A program made the translations under genes and the position numbers. From positions 36,604,659 to 36,668,658 of the forward strand of contig NC_135170.1 in assembly GCF_041146795.1 (NCBI RefSeq): DNA of 64,000 bases, read 5' to 3'. The stretch comes from Maylandia zebra (taxonomy: Eukaryota; Chordata; Actinopteri; Cichliformes; Cichlidae). This document shows, piece after piece, positions 32,827-45,814 of this stretch; position 1 is the stretch's first letter, and each line of letters starts with the position of its first letter. The notes beneath the pieces were generated by a model, which made no database searches, had not been told where the DNA came from, and was given only the letters and a program-made list of their open reading frames with translations.

Positions 32827-35800
32827 GGCGCTGGGCGGGGGGGCCGGCGGTGGGGCGAGGCGCAGGCGGACGCGGTGCCGGCGCTGCCAGGCCTGCATGA
32901 GGACGGAGTGCGGCGAGTGTCACTTCTGCAAGGACATGAAGAAGTTTGGCGGACCCGGCCGCATGAAGCAGTCCTGCCTCCTGAGACAGTGCACGGCGGT
33001 GAGACGCACACACGACACGACAGCAGACGCCGAGACTGTAACCTGAACATGAACCACACTGGCCTTAAAATGAACTGAGGTTAAAAATACATTACAGATC
33101 CTCATTGTTAGACTCTACACAGCAGCTTTGCATGATTCGGTTCAGAATCAGTCTTCTTTGTCTGACCTACATCCCTCGGAAAGCTCTTACACAGAGCTCT
33201 TGTTTAACCCTGACAGTGTTTGTGTAATATTCACAGCGAAGTGGACATGCTTCTGTCACACGGTCGCCGTTGGCTGATGTTTGCTGCGTGCCGTCTTGCA
33301 AAAACCTGCCGAGAAAGCAGGAATGTGTGTGGCTCGCAGACTGAAGGGTGACCTGTGCTTTTAGCTTTGGATCATCCAGCCCAAACATGTCAGTAACGCG
33401 TGACCTACGCAAACCAGCAGGAGACACGTCAAATCTCGCAGGGCTCGCTCAGCGGTCCTCGCCACTGCTGGCACACCGGCCAGCGAGAAAGCCCCTCCCA
33501 CAGACTGTCAGATCAGGTTCAGTTCGTCTGCAGGTACGCCTCCGCGGTCGGACCTCAGGCTCTGTACACTCAGGTATCTCTGTGGCTTCAACTGATAAGA
33601 AGCAATGATTGATGAATATTATGCCCTTTGACCTCTGAAGCCTTCAGCTGGAGTCAAACCCAGCTCAGCGGTTTGCTTTCAGGACAAAGTGTCAGAAGCA
33701 TGTGACTGAGCAGATCACGGAGGCGTGTTAGCTGCAGCGTACATGCAGCGCTCCATCATCCACAAACATTCAGCTCAAAAACCACACTGCACTTATTTAT
33801 GCTCAGATCTGCAGTCTGAGTGAAACAGGTTTCCATGTCAACACGGTCCTCCATTACACCTGCTGCTGTCCCTGACGGCAGGAACGCGACCCATGCACAG
33901 GTGTGTGCGTGCTGAAGATGTGCTGTATTCTTCTTTCTGTGTGTCGATTCTTCAAATGGCATCAACCAAGAGCCCAGCGGGCGACGATGCTGGGTTTCCG
34001 TGGCAACCAGTGATGGTTGCTGGCACTGTGAGCGAGAGCGAGTTGGCTTTGATCCATTGCCATTTCACAGAGCTGCTTAAAACACACACACAGTGAGACG
34101 GTCTACGGCTCACATGATGGAGATTTATTTATCTGTTGTTGGAGCTTTGTGTGGAGGAGGAGGGTGGTGCAGGTTAGGATGATGCTCCTTGCTTTGCTCC
34201 CTCAGCAGGAGCAGAGACGCCCCCTGGTGTCTGCTGAGAGGATGAGGAGCACCAGCTGCAGGTGTTCTGAGTGCTGCTGCCTCACTGAGGTCGAGCAGTG
34301 ACCTGGCGACCTGCAGCTCATCGCCTCTTTAAGTCATTGCGAGCCGTTTGAGGCCTCAGACCGCAGGTTTGGGTCTGCGCGGGTGTTGGGGGGTCGACCA
34401 CCCTCAGTGGGTTCGATGTGTGAATCTGGTGTTTCTGAGTACATGAAACACGAAAATAAAACCGGATCATGCGTCTGTGCTGTTGACCTTTTGGTGACCT
34501 GCTCGACTTTTAAAAGGTTGATGGGTGCATGATCATGTTTTTAAAAACGCAAAATGCAGCCAAGCGTCACTGCTCGACTAACGAGGCGAGATTGTAGAAA
34601 CACACTCGGCTTCTGTTTGGATGACAACAGCACAGGTTACAGACCCAAACACAGCAGAGCTCCACGATTCTGCGCTCGGATCAATAACCGCACAGTGTTG
34701 GATGCCAGAGCAGCCAGGTGAACGCCGAGGGGAACGGCCCACCTGCAGGATGTGCAGGAGAAGAAGTCTTGATCGATCGATCAGATCCCGACTGAGCCCT
34801 GAGCAGGTCGGGAGGGTCCTAAAGTCACAGGAAGGAGTCCGCCCCTCACCTGTGGGCCTGATCGACCTGCTCTGAGATCCAGATGTTTCTCTGAGAGATG
34901 TTCAGTCCTACTGTTTGATTAGGAAGCAGGAGTAGACATTAGCGCTCTAAAGGTTTCAGCTTTGTGTGGTTCATTCAGGTACTCTCCTCCCACAACATCT
35001 GCATCCACGTCTTTAACTGTCAGCACGTTTCCGTTTTTACCCCCCTGTACACGTCTCACCTGTCTGTCTCACCTGTCTGTAGCCGGTGTTGCCTCACACA
35101 GCCGTGTGCTTTGCGTGTGGAGAGGCGGGGAAGGAGGACACGGTGGACTCAGAGGACGAGAAGTTCAGCCTCTCGCTGATGGAGTGCACCATCTGCAACG
35201 AGATCATCCACCCCAGCTGCCTCAAGGTCAGTTTGCCTGGAAAGGGCTTTTATTTTGAAATGCCGGTTTGTTTCCTGTGAATGAAAGTTTAATGATGCTG
35301 AGGAAAAAGTGGGTCGATGCAGCAGAGCTCTCAGAGCTGTGAACGAGGACGGAGATCTGTGCTCAACACAGAGACGGACTCGGATCCAGATGTTTGGCAC
35401 TCAGGCTGCACATCATCAGCGTGCAAACACGCAGCATGCTGCTGGAGTGCAGACACGGGGCTTCATTCCGGCTTCTTACTGTCCTGAAAACAAAAACCTG
35501 GAAACGATCGCTCCTCATTTTATCTTTTGGTTTCACTCTGCTCGCCCTCTGTGGCTGCTGTGCGGGCCTGAGATTGATGGCCTTTCATCTGTGTGCGCGG
35601 CAGCATTAATCCACACTAAAAACCAAACAGAGGTGCTCCTCCTTGGTTTCAGGGAGCTGCTGTCACACACTTCCTGACTCAGAGCAAGTCCACTGAAAGC
35701 AGCAGTGACTCAGCAAAGTTTAATCTGTGTAACCTTGTAAGTTTTCAGCAGCTGCACACTGGTCACATGATCAGGTTAAATACATTCAAATAGCAAGCTA

Positions 35801-38800
35801 ACGTTCCTTGGCTCGACCAGGACGTGAGTAACACGTGGCGCTCATAAATGTGCCTATAACAGTGTAATTCCAAAAACTCATTAAATGAATGATCAATAAT
35901 CTGTCAGAGCCACCGACATCTTAAATGTCACATGACGGTGTCTGACGGCCACAGACAGGGAAACGCTCCGGGCGGATCTGGTCCACACGGGGTACGGTCT
36001 GAATTTGTATTTGGCCGACCAAGTTTGTCCAGCAGCAGCCACCGTAGCTCTGGTTACGCTGGAATTGGGAGAAGGAAAACAGACCTCAGCTCTCTGAGTC
36101 GGCTGACGTGGTGAAAAATTAGTTGCTGTAACTTCAAACTGAGAATATTTCCTCGCAGCGGCTCCATCACATGACCCGCAGTCGTGTCGAGCTGCTAGCA
36201 TCTCCTCCTCTGCAGTCACTCGCTGCTCTTCCTGATGTTTCCAGATGTGCTGATGTGTGCTGCCTTTTGTCCTCAGATGGGCAAAGCTGAAGGAATCATC
36301 AACGACGAGATCCCGAACTGCTGGGAGTGTCCGAAGTGCCACAAGGAGGGCAAAACCAGTAAGGTGAGAGTGGGACCAGTACAGGGGACCGGTTCGGGGC
36401 AGTGGTGCGCTCGGATAGACTGAACCCTGCTTCTGTTTGTGTGCAGGACCAGGCGGACGGCTCGGGCAAACGCAGGCTGGATAATGGTGAGGTGGGCCGG
36501 TGGAAGCTCACCGATGACCCGCCTCCTAAAAAGAAAGCCCCACCCACCTCAGAGGAGGGCGGGCACAAGAGGAAAAAGGAGAAGGAGCTGCCTGCGGACA
36601 GCGGGCCCAAGAAGAAGGTGACCTTAAAGTCAGATTGAACGAGTCACAGAGTTGATTATAGATTATTGATCGGTGTTTAATGTGCTCAGATTTAAGACTG
36701 GAGGAGGAGCCAGTTCACAGCTCCCTCTCCAAACCGCTGTTAATGACACTAATGATGTTATCGATCTGCTTCCTGTTTGTTCCTCAGATGAAAGGAGGCC
36801 ACGAAAAACGCCTGAAAAAGGTAAGACGTCCACCGCTAACCCACGTGATGTCCTCGAGCTCGGTTACCGCCCGCTTTCTCTGACATGTCGTCTTTTCTCT
36901 CGTCAGAAACCCAAACAGGAGGCGGCGGAGTCCAATGGCCCCTCCTCCTCTGGGGGCGGAGCCTCAGGGGTGCAGGGTTCCTCCACGTCATCTTCCTCGC
37001 AGCCCGGAGGAGGCGGTGGTGTGGGCGGGACGTCGAGCGCCGACCAGCGTTCCCATCACAGAGAGAAACTGGAACGATTCAAGAGGATGTGCATGCTGGA
37101 GCGCCGGCCCTCCTCGTCCTCGTCCTCGTCCTCCAGCTCAGAGTCTGACTCGGAGTCTGACTCCGACGACTCCCTGAGGGGGGAGCAGGGGAGAGTGTCT
37201 TCCCCGTCATCGTCCTCGCCAGCCCCACCCCCTCCCGTCGTCTACAGCAACAGCAGCGGCAGTCGTGCGGAGCGGGAGAGAAGGGAGAGGGAGCGGCGTC
37301 TGGCCGAGCTCGGCTTCAGTGCCAGCGAGGAGTCGGAGGGGGAGGGAGGGAGGGGCGAGGAGGACGAGCGGGAGGACGAGCAGGCCGGGGGAGACAAGTC
37401 CCGTCGGAGAGGGGAGGCGGGGCTGTCCCAGAGGGGACGCAAAGGTGGGCTGATGGATGTAGAGGATGACGACACGCCCACTTTGGACAGGACCAGGAAA
37501 AACTCCGCCTCCCTGCCCCCGCCCTCACCGTTGTCCTCCAGTCAGATGGCTCCGTCCTCGCAGCATGACAGCTTCACCGGGAAGCAGCGCAGCAACGGGC
37601 AGGAGGCGCGCAACGGCCGGACACGTGGAGGCACGGGGGGAGGAGGGGGCGGGGAGAAGGAGAACGCGAGCGGAGCTCTGACCAATCACAGACACGGCGG
37701 GGGCGGAGCGGGTGGGACCAAAGGTAGCGGCAACCGTGGCAACAAGATCCGAAACAACAAGAACCAGACGTCTAGAAACAGCACCTCCTCCTCCTCCTCA
37801 ATCCCCACCTCCAACGGCGGGGGGGGCGGGGCCAGCGGACTCATGATGTCAGCCATGGCGGCGTCGCCTTGCTCGCAGCCGTCCCGCCTCGGCCCTCGCT
37901 CTCAGATGATGAAGCGCAGCCCGCCGGCCGTACCCTCGCCTCCCCGCCCCGTGCAGATGGAGAGGCACCTGGTGCGTCCCCCGCCGGCGTGCCCCGAGCC
38001 CAGCTGCCTGCCGCTGGACTCTGGCACCGCCCACATCATGACACGGGACGTGTGGCTGCGAGTCTTCACCTTCCTGAGTCACAGAGAGCTCTGCGTCTGC
38101 ATGAGGGTCTGCCGCACCTGGAGCCGCTGGTCAGTCGCTGTGAGGTCACGGGTGCGAGGGGGCGGGGTCTCGTACGATGGCCTATCAGAGTCGCTGTAGC
38201 TTTGGCTGAAGAGCCGAGCACGCCCCTTCTGCTGATTGGTTTTAATAATTATGAGGCTTCTGCAGGTCCTCAAAGGGTTAAAAAACTAATAACAATAAAA
38301 TAAACGCTGTAAGAATAAGAAGCGTCCGACGAGTCGGGCAAACCGTCAAGACGACAGCGTGTTAGCCGACCCAGCAGGAGGTATGTCGGCGCCTCGACCT
38401 CCGCCTTTGTTGCAGCATTCGTGTCGCATACTCACTATGTCATGGGACCCTCGGCCGTGTTGCTATGACGACAGCCACACACATTAGGTGGTAGGGAGGG
38501 TTTTAATCATCGATTCATCGATTAAAATGATTCTGGATAACGTGATATCGATTCATTAAAATCCTGAATCGATTTTTTAATATAAATTTATTTTGCCCGA
38601 AACGCCAGAATCTCAGGTTAAACCTCACAAAACTTCAACAACCACCAAAGATGAAAACAGTAACTGAGAGCAGGAACAGGCTTCTGCACAGAGACGTGAA
38701 CACAAAGCTCGACCCGCCGACGCATCAGGATCAGCGAGCTGTGACTTTCTCAGCGACGGCACGGACACGGTCGGGGCTGAAAGCCGACAGCTCGCCGACT

Positions 38801-39740
38801 CTGTCGGCGGGTCGAGCTTTGTGTTCACGCCCTTTTTGTGCTGATTCTGAAGCTGTTAGTTTGATCTCTCTCCAAACAACATTGATCCAAACTACGCTTC
38901 ACATAAACATCGTCATGGATTCACTTCGTTTTTGATCGACTGCAGAATATTTTTATAAAATCCCAGAACAGGAAAATCTGCTTCATGTTTTTCTGTTTTA
39001 TCTTCAGCTGCTGTGACACAAAGGCCTCTGCTGTGACGCTCACAGATACAAAAATATGTAAATGTACTGATCTGAATTATATTTCTGACTGTCTGAGGCA
39101 AAATTTCCCAGATTTAAATCGAATTGAATCGAATCGATTCTAGAAATCGGTGACGATACCCAGCCCTAGTACTCCAGTAGGGGGGCTACAGTTGCACTTT
39201 TACGAGACAAAAGTGGACTCGCTTCGATCAGAGCTGGAGAACAGCGGTAGGTCCGAGTTCATCCTGTCTGGTTTGGATTTCCAAGTCGATGCGTCTCGCT
39301 GTACACGTGACCTGTGCTTCTGCATCGTAGCTTACGCCATAAACGGAGCCCCGTTTGAATCCCACGCTGCAACCTTCCACCTAACCTGACGTGAGCCTCG
39401 CGGGTAACTACACGTTGGGTCGACATATACCGCTGTATCTCTAGTGGCGTGGAAGGCTGCGGTGCGGGGACTAAAGGAGTTTGCTGACCTCAGTGTAACC
39501 CCCACGGTCGTCAGCCCTGCGGACTAAAGCTGTGGTCTCTCCCTCCCCCAGGTGCTGCGATAAGAGGCTGTGGACTCAGATCGACCTGAGCCGGCAGCGC
39601 TCCATCACCCCCCCCATGCTGAGCGGCATCATCCGCCGGCAGCCCGTCTCCCTCAACCTGGGCTACACCAACATCTCCAAGAAACAGCTGATGTGGCTCA
39701 TCAACCGCCTGCAAGGTGACGGTGCCGCCACCTCCACCCG

Positions 39741-39772
<32 letters not shown>

Positions 39773-40963
39773 TACCCCCACTCGCAACACGAAGACTGAA
39801 GCGCGAGGGGAACTTGAATTATAAAAACGCTTTGATTCTGATAACTGCTGTGGATCCCCGTCTGACCGAATCAACTTCGTATTCATGTGCTCACGCTGTG
39901 GGGCGGCAGATGGAGCCGAATCTGAAGGCTTGTTTTCAAGGCCTCGCACAGGTGTAGCTCGCCTGCCCACACCCTGCTATAAGTTGCCGTGGTTTTCATT
40001 TTTTCACCTGATGGTGTAAGGCTTATTGGCCAAACCAGGTCACATGATACTCTTGAAACCTCCCACTGGAGCCGTTTCCCTCCTTCCTGTGAGGCAGCGA
40101 GTGGCTCCACCTCTCACCTGCGAGTCTCACCTGTGTCTTCTGTCCCGCTCAGGTCTGCTGGAGCTGAATGTGTCGGGCTGCCCGTGGGCGGCGGTCTCCG
40201 CTCTGTGTCAGGCCGTGTGCCCCTGCCTGAAGCTGCTGGACCTCAGCAGAGTTGAGGACCTCAAAGACTCTCACCTGAGAGAGCTGCTGGCGCCCCCACC
40301 TGATACCAGGACAGGTGAGACACCCACATCGGAACACCTCCGCCTGCACAAAGGCTCTGAGGTTATCACGTGTTTGATTCTCTGCTCTGATTGGGCCTGC
40401 AGCCCACGGGGAAACCAGAGCGGGGCGTTTCCAGAATGTGACAGAGCTGCGTTTGGCGGGTTTGGACCTGACGGACGCGTCGTCCCGCCTACTGATGCGT
40501 TACGTTCCTCACCTGGCCAAGTTGGACCTGAGCCACTGCGGGAACATCACCGACCAGACGGTGCACACGCTCACCTCCCACATCTCCCCCCTGAGAGAGA
40601 GCCTCACCCACATCAACCTGGCAGGTAAGCGACGCCTGAGCCTCACCGTTGTCCTGCTCCACCTGTGCCGCTGCTCCGCCTCACCCGTCTGTGTGTTTTC
40701 TAGGTTGTGTTAAGGTGACGGAGCAGTCCATCCCACTGCTGCGCCGCTGCACCTCCCTGCAGACGGTCGACCTGCGCTCCTGCTCGCTCCTCTCCTCTGA
40801 GACCGGACAGCTGCTCTCCTTCCCCTCCAATGCCACCACCACCTCCTCCTCATCTTCTTCCTCTGCTACCACCACCACCAGTGTCGCCGCTACATCCTCC
40901 TCCACGCCTGCCTCCTCCTCCTCCTGTCCTCCTGAAGACAGAACGCTGCTAAAGAACAGCTAA
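32813..40963 (+). CDS. fbxl19: fbxl19, CXXC-PHD-F-box-LRR protein
   Basis: A complete 883-residue protein of the KDM2/FBXL family without a JmjC domain. It is a nuclear CpG-binding adaptor, and F-box proteins link to SKP1-CUL1. Coding exons: 32813-32998, 35083-35226, 36277-36363, 36447-36617, 36788-36820, 36907-38129, 39552-39715, 40153-40314, 40403-40624, 40704-40963 (2652 nt). Domains in order: CXXC zinc finger ([32 protein letters not shown]), PHD ([28 protein letters not shown]), and a Lys-rich then very long Ser/Gly/acidic linker from the 1223-nt exon. The F-box ([16 protein letters not shown]...CRTWSRW) straddles a splice, and leucine-rich repeats ([34 protein letters not shown]) follow. 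The end RTLLKNS fits the family. It is longer than human FBXL19 (about 694 aa), mainly through the linker. Confidence 0.95.
38490..39172. mobile_element. hAT-like non-autonomous element copy 2 in an fbxl19 intron
   Basis: The right end ATACCCAGCCCTA (to about 39172) mirrors the left TAGGGAGGGTTTT (from about 38492), both with ATCGATT-rich sub-terminal parts (TCGATTCATCGATT; GAATCGAATCGATTC). It shares interior text with 11480-12278. No clear flanking duplication was found, so age and superfamily are uncertain. It interrupts the intron that splits the F-box tail. Confidence 0.6.
38696..38828. repeat. perfect 26-bp inverted repeat with 81-bp loop
   Basis: 38696-38721 and 38803-38828 are exact reverse complements (core AAGCTCGACCCGCC). 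It is internal to the hAT-like copy 2 and was not seen in copy 1. Confidence 0.95.
39744..39770. repeat. (CA)n microsatellite
   Basis: An uninterrupted CA run in an fbxl19 intron, about 30 bp after the donor at 39716. Confidence 0.95.
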
Positions 40964-43900
40964 AGTCCGCCTTCATGTTATGTGACACTCAAGTCCAGGT
41001 GGCCTGTGAGCCCGGCCTCGCTCCTCATTACACTACAGACAGGTGAGGAGGAGGAGGAGGAGGAGTTGTGCAGCACTGCTCCTGACGCTGGAAGAGGAGG
41101 AGGGACGTATTTTGGGAAAAAGTTGTTGGTTATAGTTAAAAATAGAAACCCTGAGCATGTATATATTTGTTCTCTGTATAATTTGGGTGTGTGTATATAT
41201 CTGTAGGTTACTGTAAATGACCCCTGACCTTTGAACCATCATCCCACACCTCCTTAAACTCCCCCATCTCCTTCCTTTCCGTCCTTCCACCCTGCGACCG
41301 ATCATCACGCCGGTCAGCTGCTCGTCGAGCGAACTCGTCGAGCGAACTCGTCGAGCGAACGCGCCGCGCTCCGTCTGTGCAGGTCAAGCTTTCCCTCTGC
41401 TTCCTGTCTCACAGCATCGTCCGCCTTTTTCTCGTTTCTCACCTGAAGCGTCACTGACCTCACACTACACTTTCCATGTCCTCCTCTGCACAGACCACAA
41501 ATGCATCGACCGTCAAAGTTCGTTCAGACTGACCTTTACTGAACTTGGTTTATTTAACGTGACGAACTCGTCACATCTCAGACGCTCGCGCTGCCAAGTG
41601 ACTCAAATTCAGGCAAAAACCATCAATCGACTGTTTCTGGCACCTCTTGTGGTTTCTCTCTCCAAAAGTTTGCCGTGATTTGAGTAAAGACTTAAACATG
41701 CTCACAGCAGGTCATCGCTGATTTAGTTTCGTTTTCTCTGTTTGACCTCTGACCTCACCGATGACTCCCCTGTAAATACAAACAGCTGAGTGCGTATGAA
41801 TCGATTAATTGCCCAAAAGATTAGAAAGAGTCACTGGAAAAACTTTAGTTTGGTTTGGTCCAGCACGCCGTCCACGACTCAGACGTCACCGTGACCGACC
41901 GACATCGGGAAGGAACCAGAGGGAAAATGGCGAGGGATGGATTTCTGCTGACGGGTCGCTCGTATTGGGTCGTTCACGTAGGCGAACCTCGAGTGTCGTT
42001 TTCGTAACACTGATTTCTTCTGCTGCTGCTCTGCAGCTTGCTTCAGGCAGCACAGACACGTTTTCTATTGTGGAGCCCATTTCTTTTAACGAGACCATGA
42101 TGAATGTACTACAAACACCACGATGGAGCAGAGGTCCGTGTTCGCTGGGCTCAGTTTAACCTGCAGTCTGAGCAGGCTGTGGAAGCGTGTTCATAAAACA
42201 CAAGTGACAGACCAAAAGACCGCCGCACCACCCGAGGGGACTCGATTTCAGACTCAAATCGTGCTGTCAGAGTCCCATCACCGGCCGAAACATTGGCGCC
42301 AACTTCCTGTTACTCCCGGCAGGTCCTCCAAGTTCCTAAACCGTGACGAAATCTTCTGCAGTCAAAACGGAGGCGTGGCTTCCCTTAGCGCGCAGGCGAC
42401 CTCCGTCAGCTGACGACATAAGGACAGCCGTGTCTTAGCTGCTTTAAATGTACCGACGCGGTCCACAAGGGGCCGTCCTTCAGCTCCTAATATTTGATGG
42501 TCCGCTCCAAGACCTCATCTTAGGTCGCCCCGCAAACAACAGCTGTGGAAGAACGTGAAGGTGAAGCAGGGATCAGTGCTGATTTAAAAACCTCTCTGTA
42601 GCTCCGCCCGCTCAATCAGTCGCATGCCGTTGAGACTGGTGGGAGGCGGAGCAAGGCTAGTGGTCTCCCCACGCTTCCGGTGCTCGTGCCGAGCTAGGCT
42701 GCAAACTTCACATGCGGTACTATTAAAGCATCGCAGTCTTTGTTTCCTGTATCGCAGGTGACCTTTGGCCATGTGTGGGGTGTGTTCAGGTGTTCCTCCT
42801 CCCTCTGAGCGTGTGCGTGATCCGACTGATCACGCTGTTTGAAACTGAGCCTCAATCATCCCCCTTTGATTTTATACCCTGTGTCCATCACCTTCGATCA
42901 GCTTCCTCTGGTCAATCATCAGTTTTCTCAGGAGTATTTGTTGTCTTTGATTTTCTGTTTTCTATTTATTTTGTGCCACAGCAGCGCTTCCATCTGCTCC
43001 GATCGGAGACATTCCTGTTTTTGGCTGCTCGCGCTCCATTTGATCAGCTTCTGTCGTTGCATCGTTCAGATTACTTTGAGAAATACGAATCTGTTTGCTG
43101 AAGAAACCTATTTCTGCCAGGAAAAGAAAAACATGGATGAACAGTCCAAAATCGAGTTCGCGGAAGTACGTCTGGACTTGTTTTATAAATCGTGTGTGTG
43201 CGTGTGAGATCTTGCTTTTGTTTTAAGAATCTTAATTTAGCATAGACTTATTTTATCATATCCCTAATTTTTCTTGTGATTTGCCATCAGTTGATCTTGT
43301 TTCTTGTTGTGTTCTTGACTTGTCTCAGGTTATTTCTTAATTTTAGTCACTCTGTAGTTGCGACTGAGAAAATCAAGATGATGACTTTGGGTCTTAAGTT
43401 GTTTCATTCATGAAGCGTTTGTTTTCTTGGCTTAAATGGGCTTCGGTTGTTTCTTGTGGGCGTCAGTTATGAAAAAGCATTCAGTTGTATTTGAGCAAAG
43501 GTTTTTGTTTGTTTGTTTGTTTGTTTTTTTCCCCCGTGTTTCCATGGATAAAAGCAGGGAATTTCAATTATAAAGTCGCACAGATGTTTCATAAATCACG
43601 TCCAGATACTCAGCTGTAAATGTTGGGTTTATTTTTCTTAATGTATGTGAACTGCCTGAGTTTCCTTTGGGTGGAGGGTGGTGTTAAAAATGTTTGTTTT
43701 TTATTTTATTTTATTATAATGTTTGTATTTTAAGATGTACACGTCTGCGACACATCAAATGGTCGATCAAATCACAGCGGTTTTAATGACTAAAACTTAC
43801 TTTTCAGGGTAGACTAGAGTAAATGGATTGCCTTGAACCAGCTGGCAAGTTGGTTAGCTGCAGTCAGTGCTGCTTTACCTCCGCTGCTCAAATATCACTC

Positions 43901-45510
43901 AAACTATTAAAACTAGTGGACAACAATGTCAAATTAGTGAAAACGTCCTCTAGCTAGCCCACATTAGCGACAATACCCTTTTTAATTTAGGGATTTATTG
44001 TTGGTAGTCAGCTAACACGCTAACACTAGCTCTTTAAGGATTAAAAATAAAAACTAAAGAATAATTGAGTAAAGTGCATGGAGCAAAATAGCTAATAATA
44101 TAACGTTGGAACTTACATGAGAATCTAGACCGGAATATTAAAAACAGGGCAGGAAATAATTTGTCAAGTTAATTTATAACCGCTAAAGATAACAGAATTA
44201 GTTTTAGCTAGCTAAATTATTACAGTATAAACTAAAAAATACAAACATACTTTTTAAGGGAGATTTTTATTTATCAATAAGCTAACAAGCTAATTCTGTT
44301 TAATTTTAGCTTTGAAAGTTGTCAGGAAAATTCCAAAACAAGCAGGAAAAGGGTCTGATTTATCAGGCTAGCTGAAGGTAACTGCAAAGGCTGTAGAGGT
44401 TCAGGGTTGGCTGGCTAAGAAGACCCGATACTGTTAAAGTTTAAAAAAAAGAAAATGAGCGGGAAAATGGCTACGTTCTTTAGGCTAGCTCAGACGACCT
44501 AAAATACCCAGAGGTTTAGCTAACATTGATTCAGAACTTGGTCAGAAAAATAAACATGGAGGAAAAAATTAAACAGGTCTACAAGTTTGTTTGTTTGTTG
44601 TTCTTTTTGTTTTTTTTACATGATTACATTTTCAAGCTAATTGGTGTTAGCTTGTTGGTTTAGAATAAAGTGTTCACATATTTCTGGGGACATGATCATA
44701 ACTGTTTACTGTCTGCTATTAGTCATTTTCTGCTGTTTGTTTTAAATATGTTAACCGTTACCCGTGTTCAATTCTTAGGAAAAAAATGCAGCGTCAGCAC
44801 CTTCTGTTAGTTGGTATGAGTGAATATTGCAGCGCTGCAGCCGAGGTATCGCAGTGTTTCCTGCAGCAGTGCGTTGACTTTGGGCTGCTACCAGCTGTGA
44901 AATAAAAGTATTATGGGTAAATTTGAAATCGCCTGTGACGCCTTGTTGTGCCATAAACGCATCAGATCAACTGTCAGCATGTGAATGGGTCATTTTGTTT
45001 TTTTAATCTTTTATTTTTTTTCTATTTGTTGAGTTGTTTTCTTTTGTTTATTTGTTTTTTCCGTGGGGGTGGTGTGCTCTCTGCCGCTTCAGCTAGCAAC
45101 AAATGAGGAGGTCAAATGTGATTGGACGATAATTGCTAAGTAATGGAAACTGTTTTCCAGTCGGACACCTGCGCTCTCCTCGGGATCTTAGTAAAAACTG
45201 AATCATGTGGTGTTTGATGTCTTTTTTTTGTTTTTGTTTTGTTTTTTTAAAGATGCACTGGATCATCATCTTCATCCTCACCTTTTGCCAAATGTAGTTT
45301 TTGTTGTGAAAAGGGGCATTTTATCCTGTTTTCCCTCTGTTGGGTTCTTTTTATACTTTGTCCATGACTCTTCCATTGTGTTGATGTTTTAAAAAAAGAA
45401 AAAAAAAAAGAGGAAGATGTTGGAACAAACGGTAAATAGACACAAAAAGACCAACTCCAGGCAGCTACGTATGAGTGACTACTGTAAAATGACTAATAAA
45501 GAAGCAATGG
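40964..45510 (+). other. fbxl19 3' UTR and downstream non-coding stretch
   Basis: No convincing coding frame. Possible polyadenylation signals are AATAAA at 44901-44906 and 45495-45500. The later part (from 43200) is T-rich with poly(T)/GTTT runs and many TTAGCTAGC words around 43840-44560. How much belongs to the fbxl19 transcript cannot be told from sequence. Confidence 0.35.
41321..41359. repeat. three exact copies of a 13-bp tandem unit
   Basis: CTCGTCGAGCGAA is repeated three times without change. The first nine bases are mirror-symmetric around a central T (CTCG-T-CGAG). It lies about 360 bp after the fbxl19 stop. Confidence 0.95.
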
Positions 45511-45771
45511 GTTTGTTTTTCAGCTGCGTGTCTTTATTCAGCTCGACGTGTTTCATTCAGACAGACCTGCGTCACTTCACCTGCGCTCACCTGGCCGTGG
45601 CCTCTCTCCTCTAATTATATATTTAAAACATCTAATTATGAAGCACTTTTCTCAAAGTCCTAAAACAGATCAACACGGAGTCAGACACACAATCATAAAT
45701 GTGTCAATATGAATGTCTGCAGCTGTTTTTAGTAAAAACCTCTGAATCAAAGTCGAGGAGTGACACCCAGC

Positions 45772-45814
<43 letters not shown>

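Noticed and set aside
42775-43207. Two overlapping plus-strand frames of 108 and 122 residues
   Set aside because: No domain, no splice signals or coding pattern, and the surroundings are T-rich non-coding sequence; low-confidence chance frames.
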